DNA from: Limnobaculum eriocheiris
GTDB lineage: Bacteria > Pseudomonadota > Gammaproteobacteria > Enterobacterales > Enterobacteriaceae
NCBI RefSeq assembly: GCF_021010575.1
Contig: NZ_JAJNAG010000011.1
Location: 1-64,000 of the forward strand
Reading direction: 5' to 3'
DNA: 64,000 nucleotides
The notes beneath the pieces were generated by a model. It had not been told where the DNA came from and ran no database searches. It saw nothing but the letters and a program-made list of their open reading frames with translations. A program made the translations under genes and the position numbers. This document shows, one piece after another, positions 37,959 to 47,636 of the stretch. Numbering within the stretch: the stretch's first letter is position 1; each line of letters starts with the position of its first letter.

Positions 37959-39254
37959 ATGACTACGGTTCTCAACACGGCTGTAACTAAAACAAGGTGG
38001 CGTCTGATTCCCTTTATGCTGACGCTATATATTCTGGCCTTTCTGGATCGCGCCAATATTGGATTTGCCAAGCAGTCTTATCAATTGGATACCGGCTTAA
38101 GTAATGAAGCTTATGCGCTGGGCGCCGGTATCTTCTTTATTGCTTATGCCTGTCTGGGGGCACCTGCCAATCTGTTAATGAAAAAATTTGGTGCCAGAAA
38201 ATGGATCGGTGTGACTACGCTATGCTGGGGCGTTTTATCTTCAGCTATGGCTTTTTGTGATACCGAATGGAAATTCCTGACGGTGCGTACCCTATTAGGG
38301 GCGGCTGAAGCAGGTTTCTTTCCGGGAATGATCTATCTGACCTCCCAATGGTTTCCACAGCGTACCCGTGCCAGCGTGATGGGGCTGTTCTATATGGGGG
38401 CACCATTGGCATTAACATTAGGTTCACCGCTGTCTGGTGCACTATTGGAAATGCATGGTTTTGCCGGGCATCCGGGCTGGTTCTGGATGTTTATGATTGA
38501 AGGCGCTCTGGCCGTTATGGCAGGCTTCTGGACCTTCTGGTATCTGGACGACAATTTGGAAAAGGCGCGTTTTTTAACTGCTGAGGAGAAAAAAGCGTTA
38601 ATCAATCAAATATCCAGTGAAGAGTCGAAAAAACAAACGTCAAGGCTGATGGATGCAGTTAAGAATGTGCAAGTGTGGCATCTGGCCATTATCTATATGC
38701 TGATTCAGATTAGCGTATACGGTTTGATTTTCTTTCTGCCAACTCAGGTAGCAGCACTGATGGGAACTACCGTAGGCTTTAAGGCTTCAATGGTGGCAGC
38801 TATTCCATGGATTGCTGCGATGTTTGGAACTTACTATATTCCTCGTTATTCAGACAGAACCGGAAACCGTCGCAATCTGGCGGCACTGACGCTGGCCGTT
38901 GCCGGTATTGGCATCGCGGTGTCTGCATTTGCCTCTCCGGTTGTGGCAATAATCGCACTGTGCTTTGCTGCGGCAGGCTTTATTGCAGTTCAGCCGGTAT
39001 ACTGGACTATGCCAACCAGTATGTTATCCGGGGTAGCACTGGCCGCTGGTATCGGGTTCGTTAATATGTTTGGTGCCATAGGTGGCTTCCTGGCGCCGTT
39101 AATTCGGGTCAAAGCCGAAACGGTAATGAATAACTCAATGGCGGGCCTGTTAACACTGGCGGTTCTGACTATTGTCGGTGCTATCGTTATTATGGCGCTG
39201 AAAAAGGATAAGGTGGCAGAAGTCCCGACAGGGGTTGTTGCTGAAGTTAAGTAA
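37959..39254 (+). CDS. rhmT: MFS transporter, RhmT-like (L-rhamnonate uptake)
   Basis: A 431-residue major facilitator of the anion:cation symporter group (12 helices). Signatures are LYILAFLDRANIGFAKQ near residue 26, RTLLGAAEAGFFPGMIYL and the loop RTRASVMGLFYMGAPLA. Position at the end of the rhm operon and similarity to E. coli YfaV support rhamnonate import. Its 3' end is overlapped on the other strand by the tail of the broken ydhK. Confidence 0.87.
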   Translation: MTTVLNTAVTKTRWRLIPFMLTLYILAFLDRANIGFAKQSYQLDTGLSNEAYALGAGIFFIAYACLGAPANLLMKKFGARKWIGVTTLCWGVLSSAMAFCDTEWKFLTVRTLLGAAEAGFFPGMIYLTSQWFPQRTRASVMGLFYMGAPLALTLGSPLSGALLEMHGFAGHPGWFWMFMIEGALAVMAGFWTFWYLDDNLEKARFLTAEEKKALINQISSEESKKQTSRLMDAVKNVQVWHLAIIYMLIQISVYGLIFFLPTQVAALMGTTVGFKASMVAAIPWIAAMFGTYYIPRYSDRTGNRRNLAALTLAVAGIGIAVSAFASPVVAIIALCFAAAGFIAVQPVYWTMPTSMLSGVALAAGIGFVNMFGAIGGFLAPLIRVKAETVMNNSMAGLLTLAVLTIVGAIVIMALKKDKVAEVPTGVVAEVK

Positions 39255-41305
39255 TACTTTTATGTTGTAATAAAAACAGGCTGGTTTAATCTGTTCTGGC
39301 GGAGTTCCCGGCATACCGTTGCTGGCCTGCTGTAGTTGAGACAGAGAACAGTAAAGACGCCAAATCAAACCGGTCAACTCTCTGGCTGAAGCGTCATGAT
39401 GACGGGAAAGAACGTTACTCATCTTTAATAATTCTTCCAACGCCACTTCCAGCGAGCGTTGTTGAACGCCTTTTTCCGTCATAATGCCTTTTAAGCAGCG
39501 AATGCAGACTTCTCTTACCACGACGAGCGGATCTGAACGGGTTTCCCATTCACGCAGTTGCCATACAACATGACTACAGTTAAGCAAAACAACTCCCCAG
39601 CGTAATACCCAAATGCGAATCTGTTCATCTTTACTTTGAGTTAACTGGCTGATGCGATGATAAACCATTGACTCAAAATAGCTTTCAGTTTGAGAAGGCT
39701 TTTGACTTAGCTGCCCCATAAAATCACGGCGCAATGCACGGATAATCCGGCGGCTTTTCACTTTATCGGAACTTGGTCGTAATATTTGGAAGGCGGCTCC
39801 GGCAAGAATAACGCCAGCCAGCTTGCCAAAGTCATCATTAATATAACTGCTAAAGTCGTAATCAGGTGGGTTAGTGATGGTCAAAAAGGATCCCATAAAA
39901 ACAATTAACTGTCCCCAAAGTGAAGCATAGCGAGGGTACTGTAATTTTAGCATTTGCATGGTGAGTAATATCGGTAGCAAAAAAGCACAGAATACCCAGA
40001 AGTCATCGATTTGAATTATCAGGCCAAACTTAACCATAAAACAGGCGATGGAAAGTAGTACGATGGCCTTAATCAGCGTCATAACACTATTGATGGGCGA
40101 GGGTGTGGCAGAATAGAGCACACAGCTGATAGTGTTAATGCAGAAGCGCCGGCATCCCATTGGGTATTTATCCAATAGGCGCAGCCGATCAGGATACATA
40201 AAAACGTTCTTAATGCGTTATATGCGGCTTCGGTAGAGTCGGTATGTTGAGCGATACTTCTGACTTTAGGTGGTTGCAGAGCGCTATCCGGCGTGGAAAC
40301 TTCCAGACGAAGTAACCAACGGCTGGACTCTAAATGGAGCCAACAAAAGTGACGCAACCGCAGCCAGACCGTGCGGTGGCGAAAATCGTTTTCATCCGTT
40401 GGATAGATCTCTTGTAAAATCTTACTCAGACGATACTTATTAGTGTCTGGCTTGCCCAGCTCAATGAGCAAACGATGCAAAACTTCAGGCAGGTTTTCAG
40501 GCCTGCCCGGCCAGTTGATCATCAGACGACGAATACCGGCAATCACACTGGTAAGACGTAATTGCTGGTGCAGCATATAGTTAAGAATATTATTACGTCG
40601 ACGCAGGCGATAATGGCTCCATACAGCCTGAATTCTCAACACGTTCATGGTCAGAATTTGACTGATGATGCCTTCATGGGATGTTCGTATTTGAGGTGTG
40701 ATTTCCGCCTGCCATAAGCTTTCAGCATGTTCCAGTAGTCGGTGGTGCATTTTCTTTAGGGAATCAAGCAGAGTGGAACCATCGGAAGTGCTGGGCAAAA
40801 TCATCATCATCACTGCACCGCAGATAATGCCGGTGACCACCTCACATACCCGGGCCTGAGTGGTATCAAAAACCTGTAGAGAATCGGTACTGTCCGTCAG
40901 GGAGAAGGTGATAATGGCGGCGGTATAGCCCGCCAGCGCAAAAGCATAAGAGACATTATTCTGGTAGTGGTTAGAAATATAGGTGCACAGCGATAACCAT
41001 CCGGCAATTGCAAAAGTAAACAACCAGGGATCGTTCAGACATGTGCCGGCAATCAGCATGGAAGCCAGAGCACCCAGCAAGCTGCCCAGAATACGGCCAA
41101 TACTTTTGCTGATAACACCGCCAATAGTAGGGAAACTAACAACAGCGGCGGACGTCATCGCCCAATAAGGTGCATCTAAATCAAGTAAAAAAGCAACACC
41201 AAGGGCCAGACACATAGCTATAGCGTTACGTAAGGCATAGCACCATTGTGCTTGAGTTGCTTTTCCCCAGGGGGTGTTTTTCCATTCAAGCCAGGAAATA
41301 TTCAC
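39150..41305 (-). pseudogene. ydhK: FUSC-family exporter YdhK, frameshifted
   Basis: Aromatic-acid/fusaric-acid resistance exporter family (AaeB/YdhK). The first part (from ATG 41305) has LRNAIAMCLALGVAFLLDLD, AVVSFPTIGGVISKSIGR and MMMILPSTSDGSTLL, and the second part (from about 40130 in another frame) has SCVLYSATPSPI, FGLIIQIDDFW and LWGQLIVFMGSFL, both matching E. coli YdhK. They join at ASALTLSA/ISCVLYSA; compared with E. coli about seven bases are missing there. The C-terminus also lacks its normal stop and runs 57 residues on, antisense to rhmT, past a terminator-like stem, so a second frame lesion near the end is likely. Non-functional. Confidence 0.88.
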
Positions 41306-41314
41306 ACCATTTGC

Positions 41315-41722
41315 CTATTGATGAATGGATACAGAGCAAGTGGTTCCGGCGATGAGTAAAACGTTTTCAGGAACTTTAGTAAGTTTTATTCTGACAGGTA
41401 CTCGTTGAGCAAGACGAACCCAGGGAACGTTAGGTTTAACGTTCATCAACATATCCACATCACCATCGACGCTTTGGTCAGAAATAGCCCGACCAATGCT
41501 CTCAACTTCACCACTAAAAGGGATATTACCGTTATAAAGTGTAATGTTGGCTGCATATCCGGGCTTAATACGGCTTAGTTTGGTCTCTTCGAAATAACCC
41601 ATCACATAAAAAGAGTGAATATCGACCAGGGCTACCAAAGGAGTGCCTGCTGTCGCATAACTACCAGGACGAATTTGTAAATTGGTCAGATAACCATCCG
41701 TAGGGGCATAGATATTATAGTA
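41315..41722 (-). pseudogene. ydhJ: HlyD-type membrane fusion protein YdhJ, 5'-truncated
   Basis: The C-terminal part of a HlyD/AaeA-like periplasmic adaptor: IYAPTDGYLTNLQIRPGSYA, FYVMGYFEETKLSRIKPGY and VPWVRLAQRVPVRIKL. The frame is open only from a TGA at 41723-41725; the first more than half of the gene (including the membrane anchor and first lipoyl part) is absent. The next gene ydhK begins nine bases after its stop, keeping the ydhJK order, but ydhI is lost too. The break borders the AT-rich stretch at 41.7-42.7 kb. Confidence 0.87.
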
Positions 41723-42747
41723 TCACCATACTTATCAAACACTATGAAAGAGAATGATGTTTTTTGGACGGTGTTAACCGGATAAATAGATCTTAATTGT
41801 AGCTTATTGCATCTGCTTATAAATAGGATGTGTAGTATGGAGGTGTTGGTTAACTTAAATTAAACTCAAGTAAACGGATAGTAATTAATTATTTCTGTAT
41901 GTCTTATAAGCAACAATTTGGTAGTGTATATTATTAGTCTATTATTATTACCCTATAATTCCCCGCCGTATATTTGATAAAAATAGCGATTTAAAATTAA
42001 TTTAGTACTATCAATAATGTATTTTTCACCCTTATTTATCCGGCAAAAATCACAATAGTTAACACTTAACTTTGTTAATATAAACAGCTGGTTATAATGA
42101 TGTTTGGAAAATTGTAACGATAAAAAAAACGTTATCGATAGTCGTTTGCTATCAAAGCGGTTGTTATGTTAGGAATTAACGATTTGTAATAGAGTGGTTA
42201 AAGATATTATTCTCAATAATCATAAAGGTATTTAATTATTAATGATATGATTTTTTAATACCGATTATTAATATATTTGATATGCCATTAAAGTGAATGA
42301 ATTAAGCAAGTTAATAATATGTGTTTTTTCTGATTTCTACCGATTTGTTATTACCCTTTTAGGGTTGAGCCGGATTTTGAAATAATGATGAAGTGGATCG
42401 ACTTATTTACCAATAACATGTTGAATATTTTGAGGTTCGAGTTTTAGATTTGAGATTACATATCGAACGCTGAAGATTTGAATGGTTATCGGGATGGTTA
42501 CTGCTCACTCCCGATTTCTACCCGGGGATAAGAGTGTCTTAGCCGGGATGGAACAGAATTCACAATGTGAATAATGTAGTAAACATAATAAAAGGCTGAA
42601 TGTTTTTGTTTCAACATAACGGTCAAAGAGAACGATAACTGAAATCCAATATGGAATGGTGAACGTTTCGGATCTTTATGATGCAGAAAGGACATGTGGT
42701 GGTTTGTTATATGTTCATTTTATCAGAAGTATATGAGGAGAAGTAAG
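41723..42747. other. AT-rich noncoding stretch with no recognised gene
   Basis: About 1 kb, clearly more AT-rich than its surroundings, lying between the ydhJ breakpoint and the InsA-like gene. I see only small stems (for example GATAG/CTATC near 42140) and no coding frame, tRNA or clear terminal inverted repeat. It is probably acquired or decayed DNA that replaced ydhI and the start of ydhJ. Confidence 0.6.
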
Positions 42748-43041
42748 ATGAAGGAAAATCTGCCTGTTTGTCACCACTGCAGTAAGATAGACAGCATCCG
42801 TAAGCATGGATTAGCGCGCTCCGGAGTGCAGCGCTATTATTGTACGTCCTGTAAAAGAACATTTCAGGTTCGATATATATATCTGGGAAATGAAACTAAC
42901 ATTTTACGTCAGGTTAAGGCTTTACTTGATGAAGGGAAGAGCCGGGTAGAAATCAGTCAGGTATTAGGGGTCAGTCAGGGAATTATTGACCGCCATATTT
43001 ACCTGATTACGCTGGAAGAAGAAGAAAAGATTGGGGCATAA
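42748..43041 (+). CDS. Orphan IS1 InsA-like DNA-binding protein
   Basis: A 97-residue protein with an InsA-type zinc ribbon (CHHCSKIDSIRKHG, then RYYCTSCKRTFQVRY) and a helix-turn-helix (VKALLDEGKSRVEISQVLGV, then GIIDRHI), the two domains of IS1 InsA. There is no InsB partner frame after it and no IS1 ends nearby. ATG 42748 has AGGAGAAG about six to ten bases upstream; upstream extension is unlikely. It could be a domesticated regulator or the remnant of an IS1-like element. Confidence 0.75.
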   Translation: MKENLPVCHHCSKIDSIRKHGLARSGVQRYYCTSCKRTFQVRYIYLGNETNILRQVKALLDEGKSRVEISQVLGVSQGIIDRHIYLITLEEEEKIGA

Positions 43042-43598
43042 GCAAAAGACGAAAACAGAGTGACTTGCTTAGACCTGTGATGGAATGTTTGATTTCTGCA
43101 TCTTACTAAAAGGTATTGAAATGACTATTCACATCATATTACCGGATCTTAGTTCAGCCTGAGGGCGGGCACACTTGACGGGAAGAGGAGAGTGGAACTC
43201 TTCCCGTTTACTGACCTTATCATTAGCCATCCAACACCATTCAACTCTCCTGCCTTTGTTTCTATAAAATTATCCGGTCTGGTAACGGCCTGATTGGCTT
43301 AGTCTGATTGAAATACCATCGTGATTAATCATGATAATAAAGCATGTTTTCACCTTGATAGTTAAAAGAATAATGTAACTGATGTAGAAGAAGTCCGGTA
43401 CGAAGCAGTATAAAATACCGTTTAACTTAATAGGTCTATTAGTACATTTCTATTTTGATTATTTTTTTAGCACTAACTTATTTGGCTTGTTAAGTTGCGG
43501 ATAACTTTTGCTATAAAGAACCCTGTATTGAGGGTTGGAAAGGGTATGGGTGTTAACTTTATCCGGTGTATGTTGTAGAGCTATTATATAAGAACAAT
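43042..43598. other. Noncoding stretch after the InsA-like gene
   Basis: About 560 bases without a gene. A perfect 10-bp stem (ACGGGAAGAG 43178-43187, CTCTTCCCGT 43198-43207) followed by TTTA could end the InsA-like transcript. The rest is AT-rich. Confidence 0.5.
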
Positions 43599-43624
43599 AA
43601 AAAAACCCCACATAAATCATGGGG
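43599..43624 (-). terminator. Terminator after the second DapA-family gene
   Basis: On the minus strand CCCCA-N9-TGGGG is followed by seven T residues, 22 bases past the stop of the aldolase gene. Confidence 0.8.
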
Positions 43625-43645
43625 CTGGTGCAGGTAGGGTAGTGG

Positions 43646-44539
43646 TTATTTGATATCAAATAACATATCAACAGCAGCTAATTGCTCAGTATTAAGCTTG
43701 CCGCCATAGTTACGGGAAATGGGTTCAAGATATTTATATTTTCTGGCAACGGTAGTTTTGATGGTGGTAACGAAATCGTCGCCGATCGCATAGATACCTG
43801 ATAGTCGGCCTATTTCTTCATGCAGAGCCGCAACTTCTGCGAGATCATTAGCCTGATAAGCTGTTTTAATTTTAGTAAATAGCTCTGGCACTACATTATT
43901 TAAACCAGAAAGCACGCCAGCACCACCATTCATCAGATTGGGTACAAAATATTCATCATAACCGGCAAATATAGAGAAATCTTTGCGTACCGGCGCCATC
44001 GCACGAACAATCAGACGCGTATGGGAAGAGCAGTCCACTGTATCTTTAATCCCGACAAAATTCGGACACTCTTTAGCTAATTTTAACACCAATGCTGCAT
44101 CTACATCACAACCGGTGCGGGCCGGGAAATTATAAATTAACCACTTTCCTTTAAATCGATTATTCAGATCGATAAAATATTCATAAAGCTGTTTTGGCGT
44201 TTGGGCATAATAGTAATGCGGTAGTGCCATAACGGCTTCATAACCTTCCGCGTAAGCAATGTCGGCCAGATTTACCATATCGTTAACGCAAGTTGTTGAT
44301 ACATGAGCGATCATAGGAAGCTTTGTCATTTTACGGGCTTTTTTCAGTAATACTTCACGTTCACTGAGGCTCATAGTGACAAACTCGCCAATGGTCCCCA
44401 TCAGTAAGATTCCATCAGTTCCTGATGCCGCCAGACGATCAAAATGCTGTTGCAGTGCATGGTAATCAATTTCACCGCTGGTTTTAAATGGTATGACAGA
44501 AGGGCACCAGGCACCGGAAAACAGGGCTTTATTACTCAT
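43646..44539 (-). CDS. DapA-family aldolase/dehydratase, second copy
   Basis: A 297-residue DHDPS/NAL family protein with Lys165 in FVGIKDTVD, Tyr136 in LIYNFPARTG and the GTIGEF motif near residue 48. It is not a close copy of the DapA-type protein in the rhm operon and keeps the more DapA-like GTIGE. With its adjacent IclR regulator it may act in a sugar-acid pathway (YagE/YjhH-like), but no dehydratase or transporter accompanies it. Followed by a terminator. Confidence 0.82.
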   Translation of the reverse strand: MSNKALFSGAWCPSVIPFKTSGEIDYHALQQHFDRLAASGTDGILLMGTIGEFVTMSLSEREVLLKKARKMTKLPMIAHVSTTCVNDMVNLADIAYAEGYEAVMALPHYYYAQTPKQLYEYFIDLNNRFKGKWLIYNFPARTGCDVDAALVLKLAKECPNFVGIKDTVDCSSHTRLIVRAMAPVRKDFSIFAGYDEYFVPNLMNGGAGVLSGLNNVVPELFTKIKTAYQANDLAEVAALHEEIGRLSGIYAIGDDFVTTIKTTVARKYKYLEPISRNYGGKLNTEQLAAVDMLFDIK

Positions 44540-44843
44540 CTCTTATTCCTCTGATGATTCACAACATAATTTCCCGGGCACCATGCCACCAAATCATTAA
44601 TGACATTATCGGACCCGGATGCTTGTTCTGATCGCTTATAGCTGGAATGCGGTCATCACGGGTATTTGCTACAGCTTTAACTTAACTCTCGTATGTGGGA
44701 GCAATAATCTCATATATAAGAGTCGTAAATATAGCGAAGATAAAACCGTTGTTAAAGCCACAAAACGACAATAGACAGAGACAGATCACAGAATTGAATG
44801 ATGAACCCGCAGAGAGCTCTCTGCGGTTAATCGAAGGAATTAA
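44540..44843. other. Regulatory gap between the second aldolase gene and its IclR gene
   Basis: About 300 bases with both genes on the minus strand. It should hold the aldolase promoter and an operator for the adjacent regulator; I see no convincing palindrome or gene. Confidence 0.45.
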
Positions 44844-45596
44844 TTAACGAATGGATTCCGACAACATGTTTGCTGCGGTTTTTACTAATTCAACAAACTC
44901 CGGGATTTTCTCTTCCGGAACCTGAAAGCTAACGCCAGACATACTAATTGCCGCAATGGCCTTATTATTCCTATCAAATACCGGGGCAGAGATGCAACTT
45001 ACCCCGTCATAATCTTCTTCATTGTCAAATGCCCAGCCTTGTCGGCGAACTGTAGCCAGTTCCGCTTTAAATGCGCTACGGGTGGTGATGGTGGTTTTGG
45101 TTTTTACTTCTAATACTTCTTCTGGCAACAGCCGATCGATCTCGGCTTCAGGTAACCAGGCCAACAGGCATTTTCCCAGGCTGGAACTGTGTAATGACAG
45201 GCGCTTTCCCAACCAGCTTCGTACCACGATTGCACCAGGGCTTTCAATTTTTGCCAGATAAATTGCAGAAGTATTATCCAGAACGCCTAAGTGACAGGCT
45301 AAACCGGTGCTATCCCGCAGGAAAGTCATGGGTGCAATAGCCAGTTCCCGAATATCAAAGCTTTCAATTGCACGAATGCCTAATTCAAATAGCGTCAGGC
45401 CTAAATAATAGCGATTCTTTTCCTGACGCAGAAAGCCATGGGCTACCAGACTATTGAGTAATGTAGCCGTTGAGCTTTGGGCCAAATCCAGATTTTGATG
45501 AATTTGACTAAAAGTCACGCTGCCTTGAGCAGAGACATACTTTAAAATGCGGGTCGTTTTATCTATGGCCGGTGTTTTGGTCGTAATCTCTTGCAT
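44844..45596 (-). CDS. IclR-family regulator, second copy
   Basis: A 250-residue IclR protein with the winged helix (DKTTRILKYVSAQGSVTFSQI) and effector domain. It is clearly paralogous to RhmR: GLACHLGVLDN, VRSWLGKRLSLHSSSLGKCLLAWL, GWAFDNEEDYDGVSCISAP and IAAISMSG all align. Likely controls the aldolase gene downstream on the same strand. Start at ATG 45596. Confidence 0.87.
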   Translation of the reverse strand: MQEITTKTPAIDKTTRILKYVSAQGSVTFSQIHQNLDLAQSSTATLLNSLVAHGFLRQEKNRYYLGLTLFELGIRAIESFDIRELAIAPMTFLRDSTGLACHLGVLDNTSAIYLAKIESPGAIVVRSWLGKRLSLHSSSLGKCLLAWLPEAEIDRLLPEEVLEVKTKTTITTRSAFKAELATVRRQGWAFDNEEDYDGVSCISAPVFDRNNKAIAAISMSGVSFQVPEEKIPEFVELVKTAANMLSESIR

Positions 45597-45750
45597 AAAG
45601 CTTTGGGCCTGGGGTCAGATAGTAAATCGCAGTGTAAAGTAAAAATGGGGCAAACTCAAAATACTCACTATCAGTAACTCCGGTTTTACCTGAACAAAGT
45701 TATTATGAATAATAGTCAGTGTAATTAGCATACCAAAGGTGGAAACAGAA

Positions 45751-46311
45751 GTGGCATCATTGAAGGATATTGCAGAGCTTAATGATTTACATCAGAGCTT
45801 ACCGGCATTTGTTGATAAGTTACAACAGCTGCTCATTCGGTTGGAGCTGTCACTGGGAACTTATTATGCGGATCATATTTCAGTTCGCTGTTTTCAGAAA
45901 GCCACGGCGGAACGCTGGCGTCAGGGGCTAATGCAGTGCGGCGAACTGATGTCAGAGAAAATGATTAATGGTCGTCCTATCTGTTTGTTTAATCTGTATG
46001 AACCTTTACAGGTTGGTCAGTGGTTGATTGATTGCATTGAGTTACCCTATCCGGGAGATAAGCTTTATCCGCAAGAGGGCTGGGAGCATGTTGAGTGGGT
46101 GGTGCCTGGCGTTGCGGAAAACTTCCATCAAACGGCGCTGGCTCTATTCTCTGACGATATTTTGTTAATGCCGCAGTTAAAACTAAAATTCAGCAATCCG
46201 ACCGGAGAAGGGGAAAGATTACCCAATCCAACGCTGGCGATAACAGATAATGGTATAACCATTAAGTTTCATCCATATAGTATTCAGGATGTTGTCAGAA
46301 GCGAAAGCTAA
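45751..46311 (+). CDS. yecM: YecM family protein
   Basis: A VOC-fold (glyoxalase-like) metal-binding protein of unknown function, matching E. coli YecM: DHISVRCFQKATAERWRQG, CGELMSEKMINGRPICLF, GWEHVEWVVPG, ERLPNPTLA and IKFHPYSI. GTG 45751 has AGGTGG eight bases upstream and gives 186 residues, near the E. coli length (188); another GTG at 45739 has none. Confidence 0.88.
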   Translation: MASLKDIAELNDLHQSLPAFVDKLQQLLIRLELSLGTYYADHISVRCFQKATAERWRQGLMQCGELMSEKMINGRPICLFNLYEPLQVGQWLIDCIELPYPGDKLYPQEGWEHVEWVVPGVAENFHQTALALFSDDILLMPQLKLKFSNPTGEGERLPNPTLAITDNGITIKFHPYSIQDVVRSES

Positions 46312-46368
46312 ATGTTGGAGGTAAAGAAAAAACGGACCACTATCTGATTTGATGATGGCCGTAATCTG

Positions 46369-47523
46369 TCAGGCTAAAGCGGGTAAGGTTGCTACGGCAT
46401 TCGCCATACGCGTTAGCGCTTGTTCCAATAGTGCTCGCTGACAGCCAAAATTCAGACGAACAAAGTTTGGATTACCAAAGTCGCTGCCAGGCGATAACCC
46501 AACACCAGCTTGCTCAAAGAAGGTATGAGGGTTGCTTACGGCTAGTCCTGATGCATCAATCCAGGCCAGATAGGTGGCCTCAACGGGCATCAGTTTTAGT
46601 CCGGGGATGGCATTGATCTTTTCCATGACCAGATCGCGGTTACCGCGCAGGTAAAGTAACTGTTCCTCGAGCCATTGATCGCCACCCTGATAAGCAGCCG
46701 TTGCGGCAACATAAGCCAGAATATCGACGCTGGGAACAATGCCCGCCCGCGCTTCGGTAAAGCGATGTCGTAATGCTGCATTTGGAATAACGGCAATTGA
46801 TGCCCCTAATCCGGCAATATTAAAAGTTTTGGACGGCGACATTAATGTCACAGAACGTTGAGCCGCATCTTCGTTGAGAGAGGCGAAAGGAATATGTTCT
46901 AATCCTTCATCCAACAGCAGATCGCAGTGAATTTCATCGGAACAGACAATCAAATTATGTCGTTGGGCGAAATCGAGTTGAGCGGCTAATTCATGACGAC
47001 GATAAACGGTTCCCCCCGGGTTCTGAGGATTGCATAACAGCAATAGTTTTTCAGAACCGGAGAGTTGATTCTCCGTTGCCTCCAGATCTAACACCCAGCG
47101 CTTGTTTTGTAGCTTAACCGGTGCAGAAACCTGATTGCGATTGGCAAAGCGTGCAGATTTCATAAAGGGAGGATAAATTGGATGGGGGGCAATAGTTCCC
47201 TGTTCTGGCGTGGTTAATGCCCGAACGCATAAGTTTAATCCACACACCAGGCCCGGAAGAAAAACCAGCCACTCTGACTTAACATCCCATTGATAGCGTT
47301 GTTTCATACGCTGAATGAACACGTCAACCAGCTCAGGAGAAGGGTAGCCATAACCAAAGACTCCATGGGCTACACGTTTTTGCAGGGCCTCAATCACTGC
47401 AGGAGGAGATTTAAAGTCGCTGTCCGCCACCCACAGGGGAATAATCTCTTTATCTTCATATTTGTGCCACTTATCACTATCGGTGTGATGCCGCTCCACA
47501 TACAGATCAAAATTAGATGCCAT
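46369..47523 (-). CDS. MalY/PatB family cystathionine beta-lyase
   Basis: PLP-dependent fold-type I aminotransferase-like C-S lyase. The 384-residue protein has DKWHKYEDKEIIPLWVADSDF, GVFGYGYP, NPQNPGGTVY, CSDEIHCDL and the PLP lysine in SPSKTFNIAGL. MalY/PatB enzymes cleave cystathionine or cysteine conjugates to homocysteine or pyruvate. ATG 47523 has AAGG seven bases upstream; an upstream Met at 47559 adds unlikely residues. Whether it also represses a maltose system like E. coli MalY cannot be told. Confidence 0.87.
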   Translation of the reverse strand: MASNFDLYVERHHTDSDKWHKYEDKEIIPLWVADSDFKSPPAVIEALQKRVAHGVFGYGYPSPELVDVFIQRMKQRYQWDVKSEWLVFLPGLVCGLNLCVRALTTPEQGTIAPHPIYPPFMKSARFANRNQVSAPVKLQNKRWVLDLEATENQLSGSEKLLLLCNPQNPGGTVYRRHELAAQLDFAQRHNLIVCSDEIHCDLLLDEGLEHIPFASLNEDAAQRSVTLMSPSKTFNIAGLGASIAVIPNAALRHRFTEARAGIVPSVDILAYVAATAAYQGGDQWLEEQLLYLRGNRDLVMEKINAIPGLKLMPVEATYLAWIDASGLAVSNPHTFFEQAGVGLSPGSDFGNPNFVRLNFGCQRALLEQALTRMANAVATLPALA

Positions 47524-47636
47524 AATAAAACCTTTAGTGTGCCTTTGATTAGGTGTCATTCAGTAAAGTGTAGACTACGCCAGATGTGTTCTCTTGCTCA
47601 AGAATTGTTTTATTTTTACTTGATTTAGGGGGAAAG

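Noticed and set aside
41720-41732. GGTGATACT on the minus strand near the ydhJ break, similar to the IS1 left end
   Set aside because: Only about eight bases match and the orientation would put the element over ydhJ, which is not an IS.
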